From the NCBI GenBank assembly GCA_947303085.1, contig CAMYXP010000001.1:1-64000 (forward strand): a stretch of 64,000 bases of DNA. The letters run 5' to 3'. This DNA is from an uncultured Bacteroidales bacterium. Its GTDB lineage: Bacteria > Bacteroidota > Bacteroidia > Bacteroidales > F082. Position 1 is the first letter of the stretch. The number at the start of each line of letters is the position of its first letter. A program made the position numbers and the translations under genes. Below are positions 7,187 through 14,628 of the stretch, piece after piece. Below the pieces are notes generated by a model, which was not told the origin of the DNA, did not search any database, and was given only the letters and a program-made list of their open reading frames with translations.

Positions 7187-7261
7187 GAGGTTATAATTAG
7201 CGAAAGTTGGTTTAAAATGATGATTTTCGCAGATTATAATTTTGTGAAAATGTTGATTGTT

Positions 7262-7720
7262 AATTGAATAAGACCCCGAAGGGGTCAAATAACATAGCGT
7301 AGGGGTTTACCCCTACGAATGGGGATGCCCCCATCCCCATTGCCCCCGTAGGGGGCGCATAATATAGCGTAGGGGCTTGCCCCTACGGTTGGATGGGACA
7401 CCATCCCCATTGCCCCCATAGGGGGTGCATAACATAGCGTAGGGGCTTGCCCCTACGGTTGGATGGGACACCATCCATCCCGCCCCTGAAAGGGGCTCAT
7501 AACATGACATCGTTCGCAATTGATATTCCGCCCCTACAGGGCGGTATTAAAACGGGGAACCCCGTTTAGATAGGGCCAAGGCCCTATCCTATGTTATATT
7601 GCCCTTTCAGGGCATTTGGGAATGGGACAATCCCATTCCACAGGGGCAAGCCCCTGTGCTAGGATATTTAACCCCTTTGGGGTTTTTGCCCTTTCAGGGC
7701 AGGATGTTAAATTGTTAATG
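7262..7720. repeat. Dense cluster of short GC-rich hairpins
   Basis: About sixteen near-perfect short palindromes in 460 bp. Examples are gaccccgaaggggtc at 7272-7286, gtaggggcttgcccctac (three variants), ccgcccctacagggcgg, acggggaaccccgt, gccctttcagggc and ggatgggacaccatcc. Many are separated by a conserved cataacatagcg spacer. No reading frame runs through. Each unit has a 5-8 bp stem and a 2-5 base loop. It lies just after the TcmP operon and may also stop its transcription. Confidence 0.85.
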
Positions 7721-7867
7721 TTAAATTTGAGGGTTTGCCCTTGAATTTGACGTTAAGAGGGGAAAAAATATGGGAATTCGCGCGGGCGCGTATTACAATA
7801 TGTGATTTCGATTAAAGAATAGAAATAGAAAGAAAGAGAGGTTGTAAGGTTTTGAAATCCTGAGAGA

Positions 7868-8056
7868 TAAGGGATGAGGGTTTAGGGTTGAGGGATGAGG
7901 GAAGTGTGTTTTAACATTTAACATTTTAACAAGGTTGAGGGTTTAGGGTTGAGGGTTTAGGGAGACTGGATTTTTTGATTCTACGGGGAGGTAAATTTTG
8001 TTCCCTCGCGAGGAAGATGAAATTGGTTGAGGGTCGAGAGTTTAGGGTTGAGGGAC
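7868..8056. repeat. Three G-rich heptad arrays in the non-coding gap
   Basis: Arrays at 7868-7902, 7932-7962 and 8025-8055, built from atgaggg, tttaggg and ttgaggg. Between them are TTTAACA-type 7-bp words (7910-7931). A related ttaaatgttaaaag word follows at 8057-8072. The rest of 7721-8193 shows no gene; a gcgcgggcgcg stretch lies at 7780-7790. Confidence 0.88.
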
Positions 8057-8099
8057 GTTAAATGTTAAAAGATTAACATTTTTTTCTTCGGATTGCCAT

Positions 8100-8128
8100 C
8101 CTCCCTCAACCCTCCTCCCTCCTCCTTC
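8100..8128. repeat. C-rich heptads (inverted orientation)
   Basis: Words ccctcaa, ccctcct, ccctcct before the HU promoter, opposite in orientation to the arrays at 7868-8056. Confidence 0.8.
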
Positions 8129-8193
8129 TCAAGATCCCGGACAACGGGGTTTCGCCAGGCGGGACAACCGGCTGTGGGGTGGAAATAAAGCTG

Positions 8194-8201
8194 TAACTTT
8201 G
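8194..8201 (+). promoter_or_regulatory. Bacteroidota -7 element (TAACTTTG) for the HU-like gene
   Basis: TAACTTTG matches the Bacteroidota consensus TAnnTTTG and is followed by gcaaaag. It sits 62 bp upstream of the HU-like start, giving a leader of roughly 55 nt. Confidence 0.65.
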
Positions 8202-8262
8202 CAAAAGATTTCAAGAGACAAGGTCTCGCGAAATTTGCCTGTGTATCAAATACTTATTTACT

Positions 8263-9072
8263 ATGGCAATCAAAGTTAAGGCAGTCGAACGCAACGTCTC
8301 GTTCGACAAGAATTCAGAGAAATGGGCCTACGTGCTGCAGGCCGACCTCTACAACAAGCTCTCGCAGAGCAAGGTGATCAGCGAGGCTGCCCTGCGCAGC
8401 GGCATCTCGAAGGGCGCCATCAATGCGGCCTGGGACGCCATCGGCGAGGTGATCAAGGCCTGGGCCACGGAAGGCCACTCGGTGGCGGTGCCGGGTCTGG
8501 GCACGATGCGATTCGGCCTGCGAAGCAAGAGCATCGCCGACGTGAACAAGGTGGGCAGCGACCTCATCACCACCCGCCGCGTGATCTTCACGCCCAACGT
8601 GGACATCAAGGAGGAGCTGAAGCGCACCAGCATCAACATCACCTGCTACGACCGCAACGGCGAGGTGGTGAAGCGCGTGACCTCGAGCGACGAGGGGAAT
8701 GTGGAGGATCCGGAGGACGACAATCCGGGAGGCAACGGCTCCGGCTCTTCGACGGGCTCAGATCCTTCGACGGGCTCAGGACAGGGGGGCGGCTCCGAAA
8801 CGCCTGCGAGCGTGAACGCTCCGAGCTTCGCGGGTGAGACGCAGTTCACCGAATCGACCGAGGTGACCATCAGCGGCCCCGACGGTGCTGAGATCCACTA
8901 CACCACCGACGGCAGCACGCCTACGGCAGAGAGCGCGGTGTATAGCGGTGCCCTGACCTTCACCGAGACCACCATCCTCAAGGCCATCGCCATCAAGGAC
9001 GGCGTGAGCAGCCAGGTGACCAGCCGCACCTACACCAAGGGAACTGGTGGCGGAGTCCAAGGGGAAGACTAG
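8263..9072 (+). CDS. HU-like DNA-binding protein with C-terminal chitobiase-type domain
   Basis: 269 residues. Residues 1-125 form an HU/IHF-like DNA-binding domain of the kind common in Bacteroidota (SEAALRSGISKGAINAAWDAIGEVIKAWATEGHSVAVPGLGTMRFGLRS ... RRVIFTP). A Gly/Ser linker follows. The end (TEVTISGPDGAEIHYTTDGSTPT ... TILKAIAIKDGVSS) is a chitobiase/beta-hexosaminidase C-terminal-type domain. Two tandem copies of the cttcgacgggctcag repeat lie in the linker and read SSTGSDPSTGSGQ. Base composition is much more GC-rich than the defence genes. Such proteins often accompany mobile primase cassettes, and a primase-like gene is present upstream. Confidence 0.8.
   Translation: MAIKVKAVERNVSFDKNSEKWAYVLQADLYNKLSQSKVISEAALRSGISKGAINAAWDAIGEVIKAWATEGHSVAVPGLGTMRFGLRSKSIADVNKVGSDLITTRRVIFTPNVDIKEELKRTSINITCYDRNGEVVKRVTSSDEGNVEDPEDDNPGGNGSGSSTGSDPSTGSGQGGGSETPASVNAPSFAGETQFTESTEVTISGPDGAEIHYTTDGSTPTAESAVYSGALTFTETTILKAIAIKDGVSSQVTSRTYTKGTGGGVQGED
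8746..8785. repeat. Two copies of the TTCGACGGGCTCAG repeat in the HU linker
   Basis: Two direct copies, in frame, placed in the flexible linker between the DNA-binding and chitobiase-type domains where an insert would be tolerated. Confidence 0.85.
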
Positions 9073-9082
9073 TTCGCTTCGC

Positions 9083-9222
9083 TCAAGTTGATAGTTGATA
9101 GTTGATAGTTGATAGTTTAGAGTCAGTGGAGAGTTGATAGTTGATAGTTGAAAGTAACTTCATACTGACCACTTTGAACTTCAAAACTGACTCTAAACTC
9201 TACACTCTAAACTTTAAACTGG
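9083..9222. repeat. AGTTGAT/AGTTTAG heptads with an inverted partner array
   Basis: Tandem agttgat units at 9086-9155, with agtttag and agttgaa variants. After about 25 bp come the inverted-orientation words actctaa, actctac, actctaa, actttaa at 9188-9221. Same 7-bp period as the TTGAGGG family, different word. The pair forms the leader of the next gene. Confidence 0.88.
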
Positions 9223-9230
9223 AAGAAGAG

Positions 9231-9548
9231 ATGAACATGGACTGGAATAGCATCATACTGGCACTGATTACCCTTCTGGGCGGCTGCGGATGGGTGATCG
9301 ACCGGAAGAAGCATCGGCACGAGATCGAGAGCCTGAAGGCGGACAACCGCCAGAAGGACATGAACCTGAGCCGCGACTATGTGACCGAGTGGCGCACCTA
9401 CATCGCTGAGCCCTTGCAGCGGGAGGTAGGCGAGCTGCGGCAGGAGGTGGCGGAGCTGAAGTATGCGATTGAGCGCATCGCTGACTGCCCTCACAGTGGC
9501 CATTGCCCTGTGCGCGAGCAGCTGCAGCGTGTCGCGAAAAGCGACTGA
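9231..9548 (+). CDS. Small membrane-anchored coiled-coil protein, inner-membrane spanin-like
   Basis: 105 residues from MNMDWNSIILALITLL; 30 residues of repeat-encoded peptide upstream are rejected. One N-terminal membrane helix (SIILALITLLGGCGWVI) is followed by a long charged helix with heptad character (EVGELRQEVAELKYAIERI) and a Cys-rich patch (DCPHSGHCPVREQ). A lipoprotein gene starts inside it in another frame. This overlap, a membrane coiled-coil protein with an embedded lipoprotein, resembles phage Rz/Rz1 spanin pairs. Similar pairs occur near HU and primase genes in Bacteroidota. The assignment is by architecture only. Confidence 0.55.
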   Translation: MNMDWNSIILALITLLGGCGWVIDRKKHRHEIESLKADNRQKDMNLSRDYVTEWRTYIAEPLQREVGELRQEVAELKYAIERIADCPHSGHCPVREQLQRVAKSD

Positions 9549-9981
9549 TAAAAGTGTAGAGTTTAGAGTTGAGAGTTTAGCGTCAGTGGATAGTAGCAGA
9601 GTGGAGAGTTTGGTGGTGATGGACACGCTGCGCGAGGTGACCACGGTGACGGTGGTCCTTCGACAGGCTCAGGAACCGAACCAGCCAGATGATACGATTC
9701 GCGTTACTACTGTCACTGACAGGACAAGGGCAAGGGAGACATTGGATGTAAGAAGTAAGACGGTAGATGTAAGAATGAGGGTTGACACGGTGTATATCGT
9801 CAAGGACTCGACTGAGGTACTTACAACTCTGAACTCTCCAACTACTCTCAACTCTAAATCCATTTATGGTGAGCGTGTCGAACCAACACTAAACTATCTG
9901 AAATGGATTTTTGCGATAGTATGCGCAATCATAGTACTGATTATCCTGATAAAAATCGGTTTGCGGAGGTCGTTGTTCTGA
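9463..9981 (+). CDS. Lipoprotein with C-terminal membrane helix, assembled in part from five repeat families
   Basis: 172 residues. The N-terminal signal ends in a lipobox (LTVAIALCASSCSVSRK). The C-terminus has a strong membrane helix (WIFAIVCAIIVLIILIKIGL). The start lies within the preceding gene in a different frame. The middle contains clear repeat translations: KSVEFRVESLASVDSSRVESL from AGAGTTT words, LRQAQEP from the palindromic family, LDVRSKTVDVRMR from ATGTAAG words, LTTLNSPTTLNSKS from ACTCTCA words, and YGERVEP from the inverse palindromic repeat. Very little native ectodomain remains (DTLREVTTVTV, DTVYIVKDS). Spanin-like partner of the upstream gene by context. Confidence 0.55.
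   Translation: MRLSASLTALTVAIALCASSCSVSRKATDKSVEFRVESLASVDSSRVESLVVMDTLREVTTVTVVLRQAQEPNQPDDTIRVTTVTDRTRARETLDVRSKTVDVRMRVDTVYIVKDSTEVLTTLNSPTTLNSKSIYGERVEPTLNYLKWIFAIVCAIIVLIILIKIGLRRSLF
9553..9612. repeat. AGAGTTT-type heptads in the lipoprotein gene
   Basis: Words gtgtag, agtttag, agttgag, agtttag, then a diverged stretch ending gtggagagtttgg. In frame. Same family as the array at 9083-9222. Confidence 0.8.
9656..9677. repeat. TTCGACAGGCTCAGGAACC palindromic-family copy
   Basis: One copy, in frame, read as LRQAQEP in the lipoprotein gene. Confidence 0.85.
9744..9781. repeat. ATGTAAG-type heptads in the lipoprotein gene
   Basis: Five 7-bp words: atgtaag, aagtaag, acggtag, atgtaag, aatgagg. 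In frame. Same family as the array at 10053-10168. Confidence 0.85.
9828..9884. repeat. ACTCTCA-type heptads followed by an inverse palindromic-family copy
   Basis: Words of the inverted AGAGTTG family at 9828-9861. Then tatggtgagcgtgtcgaacc at 9865-9884, the reverse complement form of the TTCGACAAGCTCACCAT repeat. All in frame. Confidence 0.8.
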
Positions 9982-10021
9982 CGGCCTTCGCAGACCATAT
10001 TATATAGATAAATAATTCAAA

Positions 10022-10051
10022 ATTCCCTCATTCTGTTTTGAGTTGGGAAGG
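10022..10051. repeat. 30-bp dispersed repeat, copy 1
   Basis: This 30-bp sequence (begins attccctcattctg, ends gttgggaagg) is identical to 28249-28278. It is followed here by the GATGTAA/GCTGAGG heptads. Confidence 0.85.
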
Positions 10052-10052
10052 T

Positions 10053-10168
10053 GCAGATGTAAGATGTCTGAGGGCTGAAGGCTGAGGGCTGAAGTATGAA
10101 GGCGAAAGCAAAACTTAATCATATCAATATAATATTTTTCAGACATCTTACATCAGACGTCTGACATA
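10053..10168. repeat. GATGTAA/GCTGAGG heptads with an inverted partner
   Basis: Words atgtaag, atgtctg, agggctg, aaggctg, agggctg, aagtatg at 10055-10103. The inverted words cagacat, cttacat, cagacgt, ctgacat lie at 10140-10167. This pair is directly upstream of four-helix-bundle copy B. Confidence 0.85.
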
Positions 10169-10184
10169 GAGCAAAGCGATTTGT

Positions 10185-10613
10185 ATGAGTGAATACGGAG
10201 ATTTAGTAAAAGCAAAGTGCGATGCATTTGCAGATAGGGTAGTCAAGTTGAATGATTATCTCCTTCAGCTTGAAAGTAAGAAGGAAGAGGTCAGAAGTAA
10301 GATGGAAAAGAGAAGGGCAATTCCGATCTTTCTTCTTTCTGTGGCTAATATTTGTAATCAACTACTCAGAGCGGGTACGAGCGTAGGGGCAAATAATGCA
10401 GAAGCTACAAATGCTATAAGTAAACAAGACTTTAGGGCAAAAAGCTACATAGCATTGAAAGAGGCCAGGGAGAGTTTGTATTGGATAAACCTATTGCATA
10501 GAAATGGATACCTTGACGATAACCAGTATGATTCCATATATGCAGACGCAGATGAGTTGGTGAGGATATTGGTGGCGAGGTGTAAAAAACTGGATTCTGA
10601 AAGTGAGAAATGA
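10185..10613 (+). CDS. S23-type four-helix-bundle protein (copy B) with an in-frame heptad insert
   Basis: 142 residues. Family blocks are present: NQLLRAGTSVGANNAEA, then FRAKSYIALKEARESLYWINLLHRNGYL. This corresponds to a more distant subgroup than the other two copies. The region LESKKEEVRSKMEKRRA (about residues 31-47) is encoded by 7-bp words (agtaaga, aggaaga, ggtcaga, agtaaga) related to the array just upstream, and it adds length relative to typical members. No neighbour suggests an rRNA or retroelement context. It lies between a heptad pair and the DarG-like gene. Confidence 0.8.
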   Translation: MSEYGDLVKAKCDAFADRVVKLNDYLLQLESKKEEVRSKMEKRRAIPIFLLSVANICNQLLRAGTSVGANNAEATNAISKQDFRAKSYIALKEARESLYWINLLHRNGYLDDNQYDSIYADADELVRILVARCKKLDSESEK

Positions 10614-10659
10614 TAAATATTGATTCAAGGTTAATGGTTTTATTTATTGGTTATGTCGT

Positions 10660-11733
10660 ATGATACATTATGTAAAAGGTAATTTGTTGGAAAGCGATGC
10701 GCAAGCGCTGGTTAACACGGTTAACACGGTTGGTGTGATGGGGAAAGGTATCGCCTTGCAGTTTAAGGAGGCGTTCCCCGACAACTATCGCGTTTATCGC
10801 GATGCTTGCCGTAATGGGTCGTTCCATATAGGGGAGGTGCTTATTGCCGAAGACACCAATATGATGGCGGGCCATAAGCTCATTGTGAACTTTCCGACCA
10901 AGACCCACTGGAAAATGCCGTCGGAATATTCGTATATAGAGCAGGGGCTGGTGGCCCTGCGCAGGGAGATAATAAACCGCAATATCCGCTCAATCGCCAT
11001 TCCCCCACTGGGCTCGCATAACGGTGGCTTGGACTGGCTGGTGGTGAAACGGATGATAGAACAACATTTGGCCGACCTTGATTGCGACATATTCCTGTAT
11101 GAACCGTCGGAGGTGATTATAGAGAAAATGAAATCTGAGAGAGTGAAACTGACACCGGCAAGGGCAATGCTGTTGTCGATGCTGGGCGACATGAACGCCA
11201 ATGGCGAGTTTGCATCGGTTTTTGCTGCTGAAAAGACAATATATTTCATGCAGCGCTTTGGCGCAAAAAACACTTTTAAAATCGATTTCGCTCCCTATTA
11301 TTATGGTCCATATTCGGGTGGCAAGGTGGCTCACATGCTTTATCGCTTGAATGGCAGCTATATCAAGGGAATGGGTGGGATGCAGAACCGCCCGTTTGAC
11401 TACATCTGGCTGATTGACGATGCCCAAAGTGAGGCAGACCGCTATATTGACGAGAACAAGGACAAGGAGTTGAGGGAAATCTGCAACAGGACGATGCATT
11501 TCCTTCGCGGGTATTATTCAAACTACTCCCTGGAATTGCTGTCGTCGGTTGACTACCTGCTGGATACAGTTCCTGCGCTGAAAAACTGGAGATATGATTC
11601 GGCAATCGCGGTGTTGGATGTTCTGGAACAGGAAATCCAGGGTTGGAGCAAGCGAAAGGAGCAGATGTTTCCGCGAAACCTGCTCAATAATGCGCTTGAA
11701 TACATAAGATACAATGCAAATTATAAAATATAA
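10660..11733 (+). CDS. DarG-like macrodomain protein (antitoxin-type), no DarT present
   Basis: 357 residues. The N-terminal macrodomain reads VKGNLLESDAQALVNTVNTVGVMGKGIALQFKEAFP, with IPPLGSHNGGLDW later; these are the ADP-ribose-binding loops of the DarG class. In DarTG, DarG removes ADP-ribose that the toxin DarT adds to DNA. The C-terminal half (LTPARAMLLSMLGDMNANGEFASVF ... YYYGPYSGGKVAHMLYRLNG) matches the region found after the macrodomain in DarG-type proteins. The usual darT neighbour is absent; the upstream gene is the four-helix-bundle protein. It may be an orphan antitoxin. The broken CapD-like gene starts 1 bp after its stop. Confidence 0.78.
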   Translation: MIHYVKGNLLESDAQALVNTVNTVGVMGKGIALQFKEAFPDNYRVYRDACRNGSFHIGEVLIAEDTNMMAGHKLIVNFPTKTHWKMPSEYSYIEQGLVALRREIINRNIRSIAIPPLGSHNGGLDWLVVKRMIEQHLADLDCDIFLYEPSEVIIEKMKSERVKLTPARAMLLSMLGDMNANGEFASVFAAEKTIYFMQRFGAKNTFKIDFAPYYYGPYSGGKVAHMLYRLNGSYIKGMGGMQNRPFDYIWLIDDAQSEADRYIDENKDKELREICNRTMHFLRGYYSNYSLELLSSVDYLLDTVPALKNWRYDSAIAVLDVLEQEIQGWSKRKEQMFPRNLLNNALEYIRYNANYKI

Positions 11734-11823
11734 CATGTTTAATCTTGACAAATTCATAAGCGATTCGGTGACATTTAGACCGGAGAGCATGTTTAAAGCC
11801 GATATTGAGGCTAATAAGGAAAC

Positions 11824-11889
11824 CTTGGTTCGACAGGCTCACCATAAATCAAGGAAAGAAAGTTGATTTATCCTGAGCTTGTCGAAGGA
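11824..11889. mobile_element. Short repeat unit 1: inverted TTCGACAGGCTCACCAT / ATCCTGAGCTTGTCGAAGG ends
   Basis: About 65 bp bounded by ttggttcgacaggctcacc and tttatcctgagcttgtcgaa, which are complementary at their cores. It has replaced about 37 bp of the CapD-like gene compared with copy 2. It contains no gene. Confidence 0.85.
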
Positions 11890-11919
11890 TAGGTGGGGCT
11901 GGCTCCATCGGCTCCAGTT

Positions 11920-11976
11920 TTGGTTCGACAAGCTCACCATTAACATGAGGGTTTTTATCCTGAGCCTGCCGAAGGA
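11920..11976. mobile_element. Short repeat unit 2, same inverted ends
   Basis: About 57 bp bounded by tggttcgacaagctcaccat and atcctgagcctgccgaagga. It has replaced 22 bp of the CapD-like gene. The 3' end carries two changes that weaken the inverted repeat. Confidence 0.85.
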
Positions 11977-12084
11977 TGAGCCGGCATCGGTGGTGGTGGT
12001 TGACCTGAATGAGAACGGGCTGGCAGAGCTGGTGCGCGATGTGCGCTCAACCAACGGGCTATATGTGCCGGATGAGTTCCGATG

Positions 12085-12460
12085 CTTGGTTCGACAAGCT
12101 CACCATAAAACTGCCGCATAGTTCGACAAACTCATTATTAGTATGACGACAGTATATATTCTTCAGTGTGCCAATGGGCAGTACTACGTTGGTAGTACGA
12201 ATAAATTGATAAGCAGAATCAAAGAGCATGAGAATGCCGAGGAAGCTCTATATATAGGAGCAAAGTTCACAAAAGCTCATCTGCCTGTGAAATTGGTATA
12301 TACTGAAGAATACGAAGATGATCACAAAGCACGCATGAGAGAGCAACAGTTACACGGCTGGAGCCATGCGAAGAAAGAAGCTCTCATACGTGGCGATATA
12401 GAAACTTTAAAACAACTTAGTAAGTCAAAAGCACATTTATCCTGAGCTTGTCGAAGGACC
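12085..12460. mobile_element. Repeat unit 3 carrying a GIY-YIG nuclease gene
   Basis: About 375 bp. The left end has two head-type repeats (ttggttcgacaagctcacca at 12085, and a second partial copy gttcgacaaactcatta at 12121). The right end has tttatcctgagcttgtcgaa. A complete 100-codon GIY-YIG gene fills the interior. Compared with copy 2, about 307 bp of CapD-like coding sequence is missing at the site. I read this as the gene-bearing relative of units 1 and 2. Confidence 0.8.
12143..12445 (+). CDS. GIY-YIG nuclease-domain protein
   Basis: 100 residues. The GIY-YIG signature appears as TTVYILQCANGQYYVGST, with the two motifs present as VYI and YVG. NKLISRIKEHE follows, then the usual PVKLVYTEEYED and a basic motif with the conserved Glu region (MREQQLHGWSHAKKEALIRGD). 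This is the UvrC-type minimal nuclease fold, and the length is normal for stand-alone small members. The last residues (AHLS) and the stop codon come from the flanking repeat (cat tta tcc tga), so gene and repeat form one unit. It is likely an endonuclease; a role in spreading the flanking repeat is my inference. Confidence 0.85.
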   Translation: MTTVYILQCANGQYYVGSTNKLISRIKEHENAEEALYIGAKFTKAHLPVKLVYTEEYEDDHKARMREQQLHGWSHAKKEALIRGDIETLKQLSKSKAHLS

Positions 12461-13072
12461 ACCGCCCGTTTCGCGAATGTGGCTTTCAGTAACGGCTCGT
12501 TGCCTGATGGTTGGATTCACCGTTTGCAGAAGAAGCAGCCGCTGGCTGCACCAAGCGACGTGAAGCGTTACTTCGTTTCGCCTGAGGAATCGGGTCAGAT
12601 CTGTATGCTGGCTTGCATCCTGGGTAATGGTGGCGAGGTGTTCTTCCCGAAACTGGGCGAGGACCAGATGCTGACGTTCTCCTCGATTTGTGACCAATTT
12701 GTGAAAGCTGAAGGCTTTGACAAGAAGGAATGTGGCTCGGATGCTGAGGCAAAGAAATATGCCAGTGAAATGAGCTATGAGGGTACGACTTATCCTGTTG
12801 TTTACTTCAAATCAGATACTACGGGTGAGAAGGCTTACGAGGAGTTCTACATCCCGGGTGAGCGCATCAACATGAACCGCTTTATGGCTCTGGGTGTGGT
12901 TGAAGAAACCACCCGCAGGCCTATGCCGGAGGTGAACGCCTTCTTCGAGAAACTGGAAGGACTGTTTGCAAAAGAGGATTTCACCAAAGCTCAGGTGGTG
13001 GAGGCCATCAAGGAGTTTATCCCGAACTTCGAGCATGAGGAGAAGGGGAAGAACTTGGATCAGAAAATGTAA

Positions 13073-13388
13073 TTTAACTTACTGCATGCAGATACGTGGA
13101 GACATTGCTCGCTGTTGATGGCCGACCAGTTCCTAGAGGGCCAAAGGAGGTACTAAATACACACCCTTTTCGAACATCGGGTAGCCATCGTCCATCACAC
13201 CGACAAGAACACTTCTTGACAAATCTAAATACAAAGTAACTGATAATAGCGAACTGCTATTGTGTTATAATTTAAAGTCAACAAATCAAACCACCCAAAT
13301 TTTCAGTAGACATTATTGTATTAATTTACGGAATTACAAGGAGTTCCGTCTCTTTTGTATTTTCGCGATTGGAGAAAACAATTATATT
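13073..13388. other. Gap between broken CapD-like gene and FRG gene
   Basis: About 315 bp with no supported gene. A weak Bacteroidota-type -7 element (TATTTTCG, 13358-13365) is the best candidate promoter for the FRG gene. Part of 13080-13220 could be a decayed coding remnant, but I cannot identify it. Confidence 0.45.
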
Positions 13389-14591
13389 ATGTTAGATGCT
13401 TTAATTTCAGTAGATAGAGCCATTGATAAATGTGACATTGAATACAAAAAGAGGGTAAGGAAGCTGTTGAAACAAAAGGTTGAAATAGACAATAAAACCG
13501 CGATTGTGCGAGAATGTTATCGCTTTCCAGATCCTGAAACTGACAAAGTGTATTATTTAGATTTGGTTATACTAAATCAAGAAATGGAGATAATATCTAT
13601 ATATGTAATCTGTTCTCTGTCTGCCTACGAAAGAAACCTAAAGTTTTTACAACAACAACTTCTTTTTTATAAGAAAATAACAAATGTAGAGAAATTATTT
13701 TTATCTTATATTGATAATGATGGTGATTTGAAAATAGTCCTTTTTTCTGAGATTTCGAAAGCAATTAAAGAAAATAAAAAAAAGAATTCGGCCATTCCGA
13801 AAACAATTGATAATATTTCAGATTATGTTGAATTTATTAAAGAAAGTTGTAATGATAAAGAAGGTGAATTAAGGTTTTTCTTTAGAGGACATTCTGATAG
13901 AAGATACAAGACAATTCCTGGCGTTTATAGAAATGACAAAAATATCATATATGAAAAGCATCTCTATCATGAGGCAATAAGGAGGATGCCTGAAGAGTTT
14001 GCCGAAGAGATGAGTACTTTTGACAATCTTGTCAAAATGCAACATTATGGATTACCGACACGATTGCTTGATATTACTGCGAACCCTCTAGTTGCTCTTT
14101 TTTTTGCGTGTCAAGAGAATAATGATGTTGACGGTGAAGTCTTAATGTATTCAATGTTACCGGATCAGATAAAATACTTTGACAGTGAACCGATTTGTGT
14201 TCTGGCCAATTTGGCAAAACGTCCAATAACATTTCATTCGGATTGTGAAAACGAATATCCATATTTTATTAAGGATATAAAAAAAGACAGACCTACTTTC
14301 AATGGAGAAATAAAAGGAAATGATGATCTACATCAAGTCTTTTGCGTTTTGCCTAAACTCAGCAACGAAAGAATCATTAAACAAGAAGGTGCTTTTTTTA
14401 TTTTCGGAATGAAAGAAACAAAAGTTAAACCAGCCTCACTTCCAGACCCGCCTAGTAGAATTGGTATTAAAGCCAATGCCAAAAAGGAAATACTAAGGGA
14501 TCTCGAACTATTCGGAATAAATGAGGCTTCATTGTTCCCCGAAATAGACAAAATCATGAAGCAGATCAAGCAAGAGATTTGTGGATTGTAA
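13389..14591 (+). CDS. FRG-domain protein
   Basis: 400 residues from MLDALISVDRAIDKCDIEY. Upstream in-frame codons lie before the putative promoter, so I reject the longer start. The FRG domain is clear: FFFRGHSDRRYKTIPGVYRN (Arg about residue 166) and LVKMQHYGLPTRLLDITANPLVALFFACQ. FRG domains, named for the Phe-Arg-Gly motif, are frequent in phage-defence loci but of unknown activity. The first 150 residues (KKRVRKLLKQKVEIDNKTAIV ... YLDLVILNQEMEI) may be a separate module. It stands alone, with decayed transposase sequence downstream. Confidence 0.85.
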   Translation: MLDALISVDRAIDKCDIEYKKRVRKLLKQKVEIDNKTAIVRECYRFPDPETDKVYYLDLVILNQEMEIISIYVICSLSAYERNLKFLQQQLLFYKKITNVEKLFLSYIDNDGDLKIVLFSEISKAIKENKKKNSAIPKTIDNISDYVEFIKESCNDKEGELRFFFRGHSDRRYKTIPGVYRNDKNIIYEKHLYHEAIRRMPEEFAEEMSTFDNLVKMQHYGLPTRLLDITANPLVALFFACQENNDVDGEVLMYSMLPDQIKYFDSEPICVLANLAKRPITFHSDCENEYPYFIKDIKKDRPTFNGEIKGNDDLHQVFCVLPKLSNERIIKQEGAFFIFGMKETKVKPASLPDPPSRIGIKANAKKEILRDLELFGINEASLFPEIDKIMKQIKQEICGL

Positions 14592-14628
14592 TGATTATTA
14601 CTTATTCAACGGTTATGTCCGCAGATGA

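Larger units (their letters stand above)
11735..13072 (+). pseudogene. CapD-like nucleotide-sugar dehydratase, copy 1, broken by repeat units
   Basis: Remnant of the gene that is intact at 28751-29959. Retained pieces match that copy in order: 11735-11823 (MFNLDKFI...), 11890-11919 (GAGSIGSS region), 11977-12084 (EPASVVVVDLNENGLAELVRD...), and 12464-13072 (the last two fifths). Three repeat units separate them, and each replaces rather than adds to host sequence (about 37, 22 and 307 bp lost). The surviving C-terminal 197 codons are open and encode a protein identical to copy 2, although the DNA differs at many silent sites. The damage is therefore recent. The frame is destroyed, so no active enzyme is expected. 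Confidence 0.9.
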
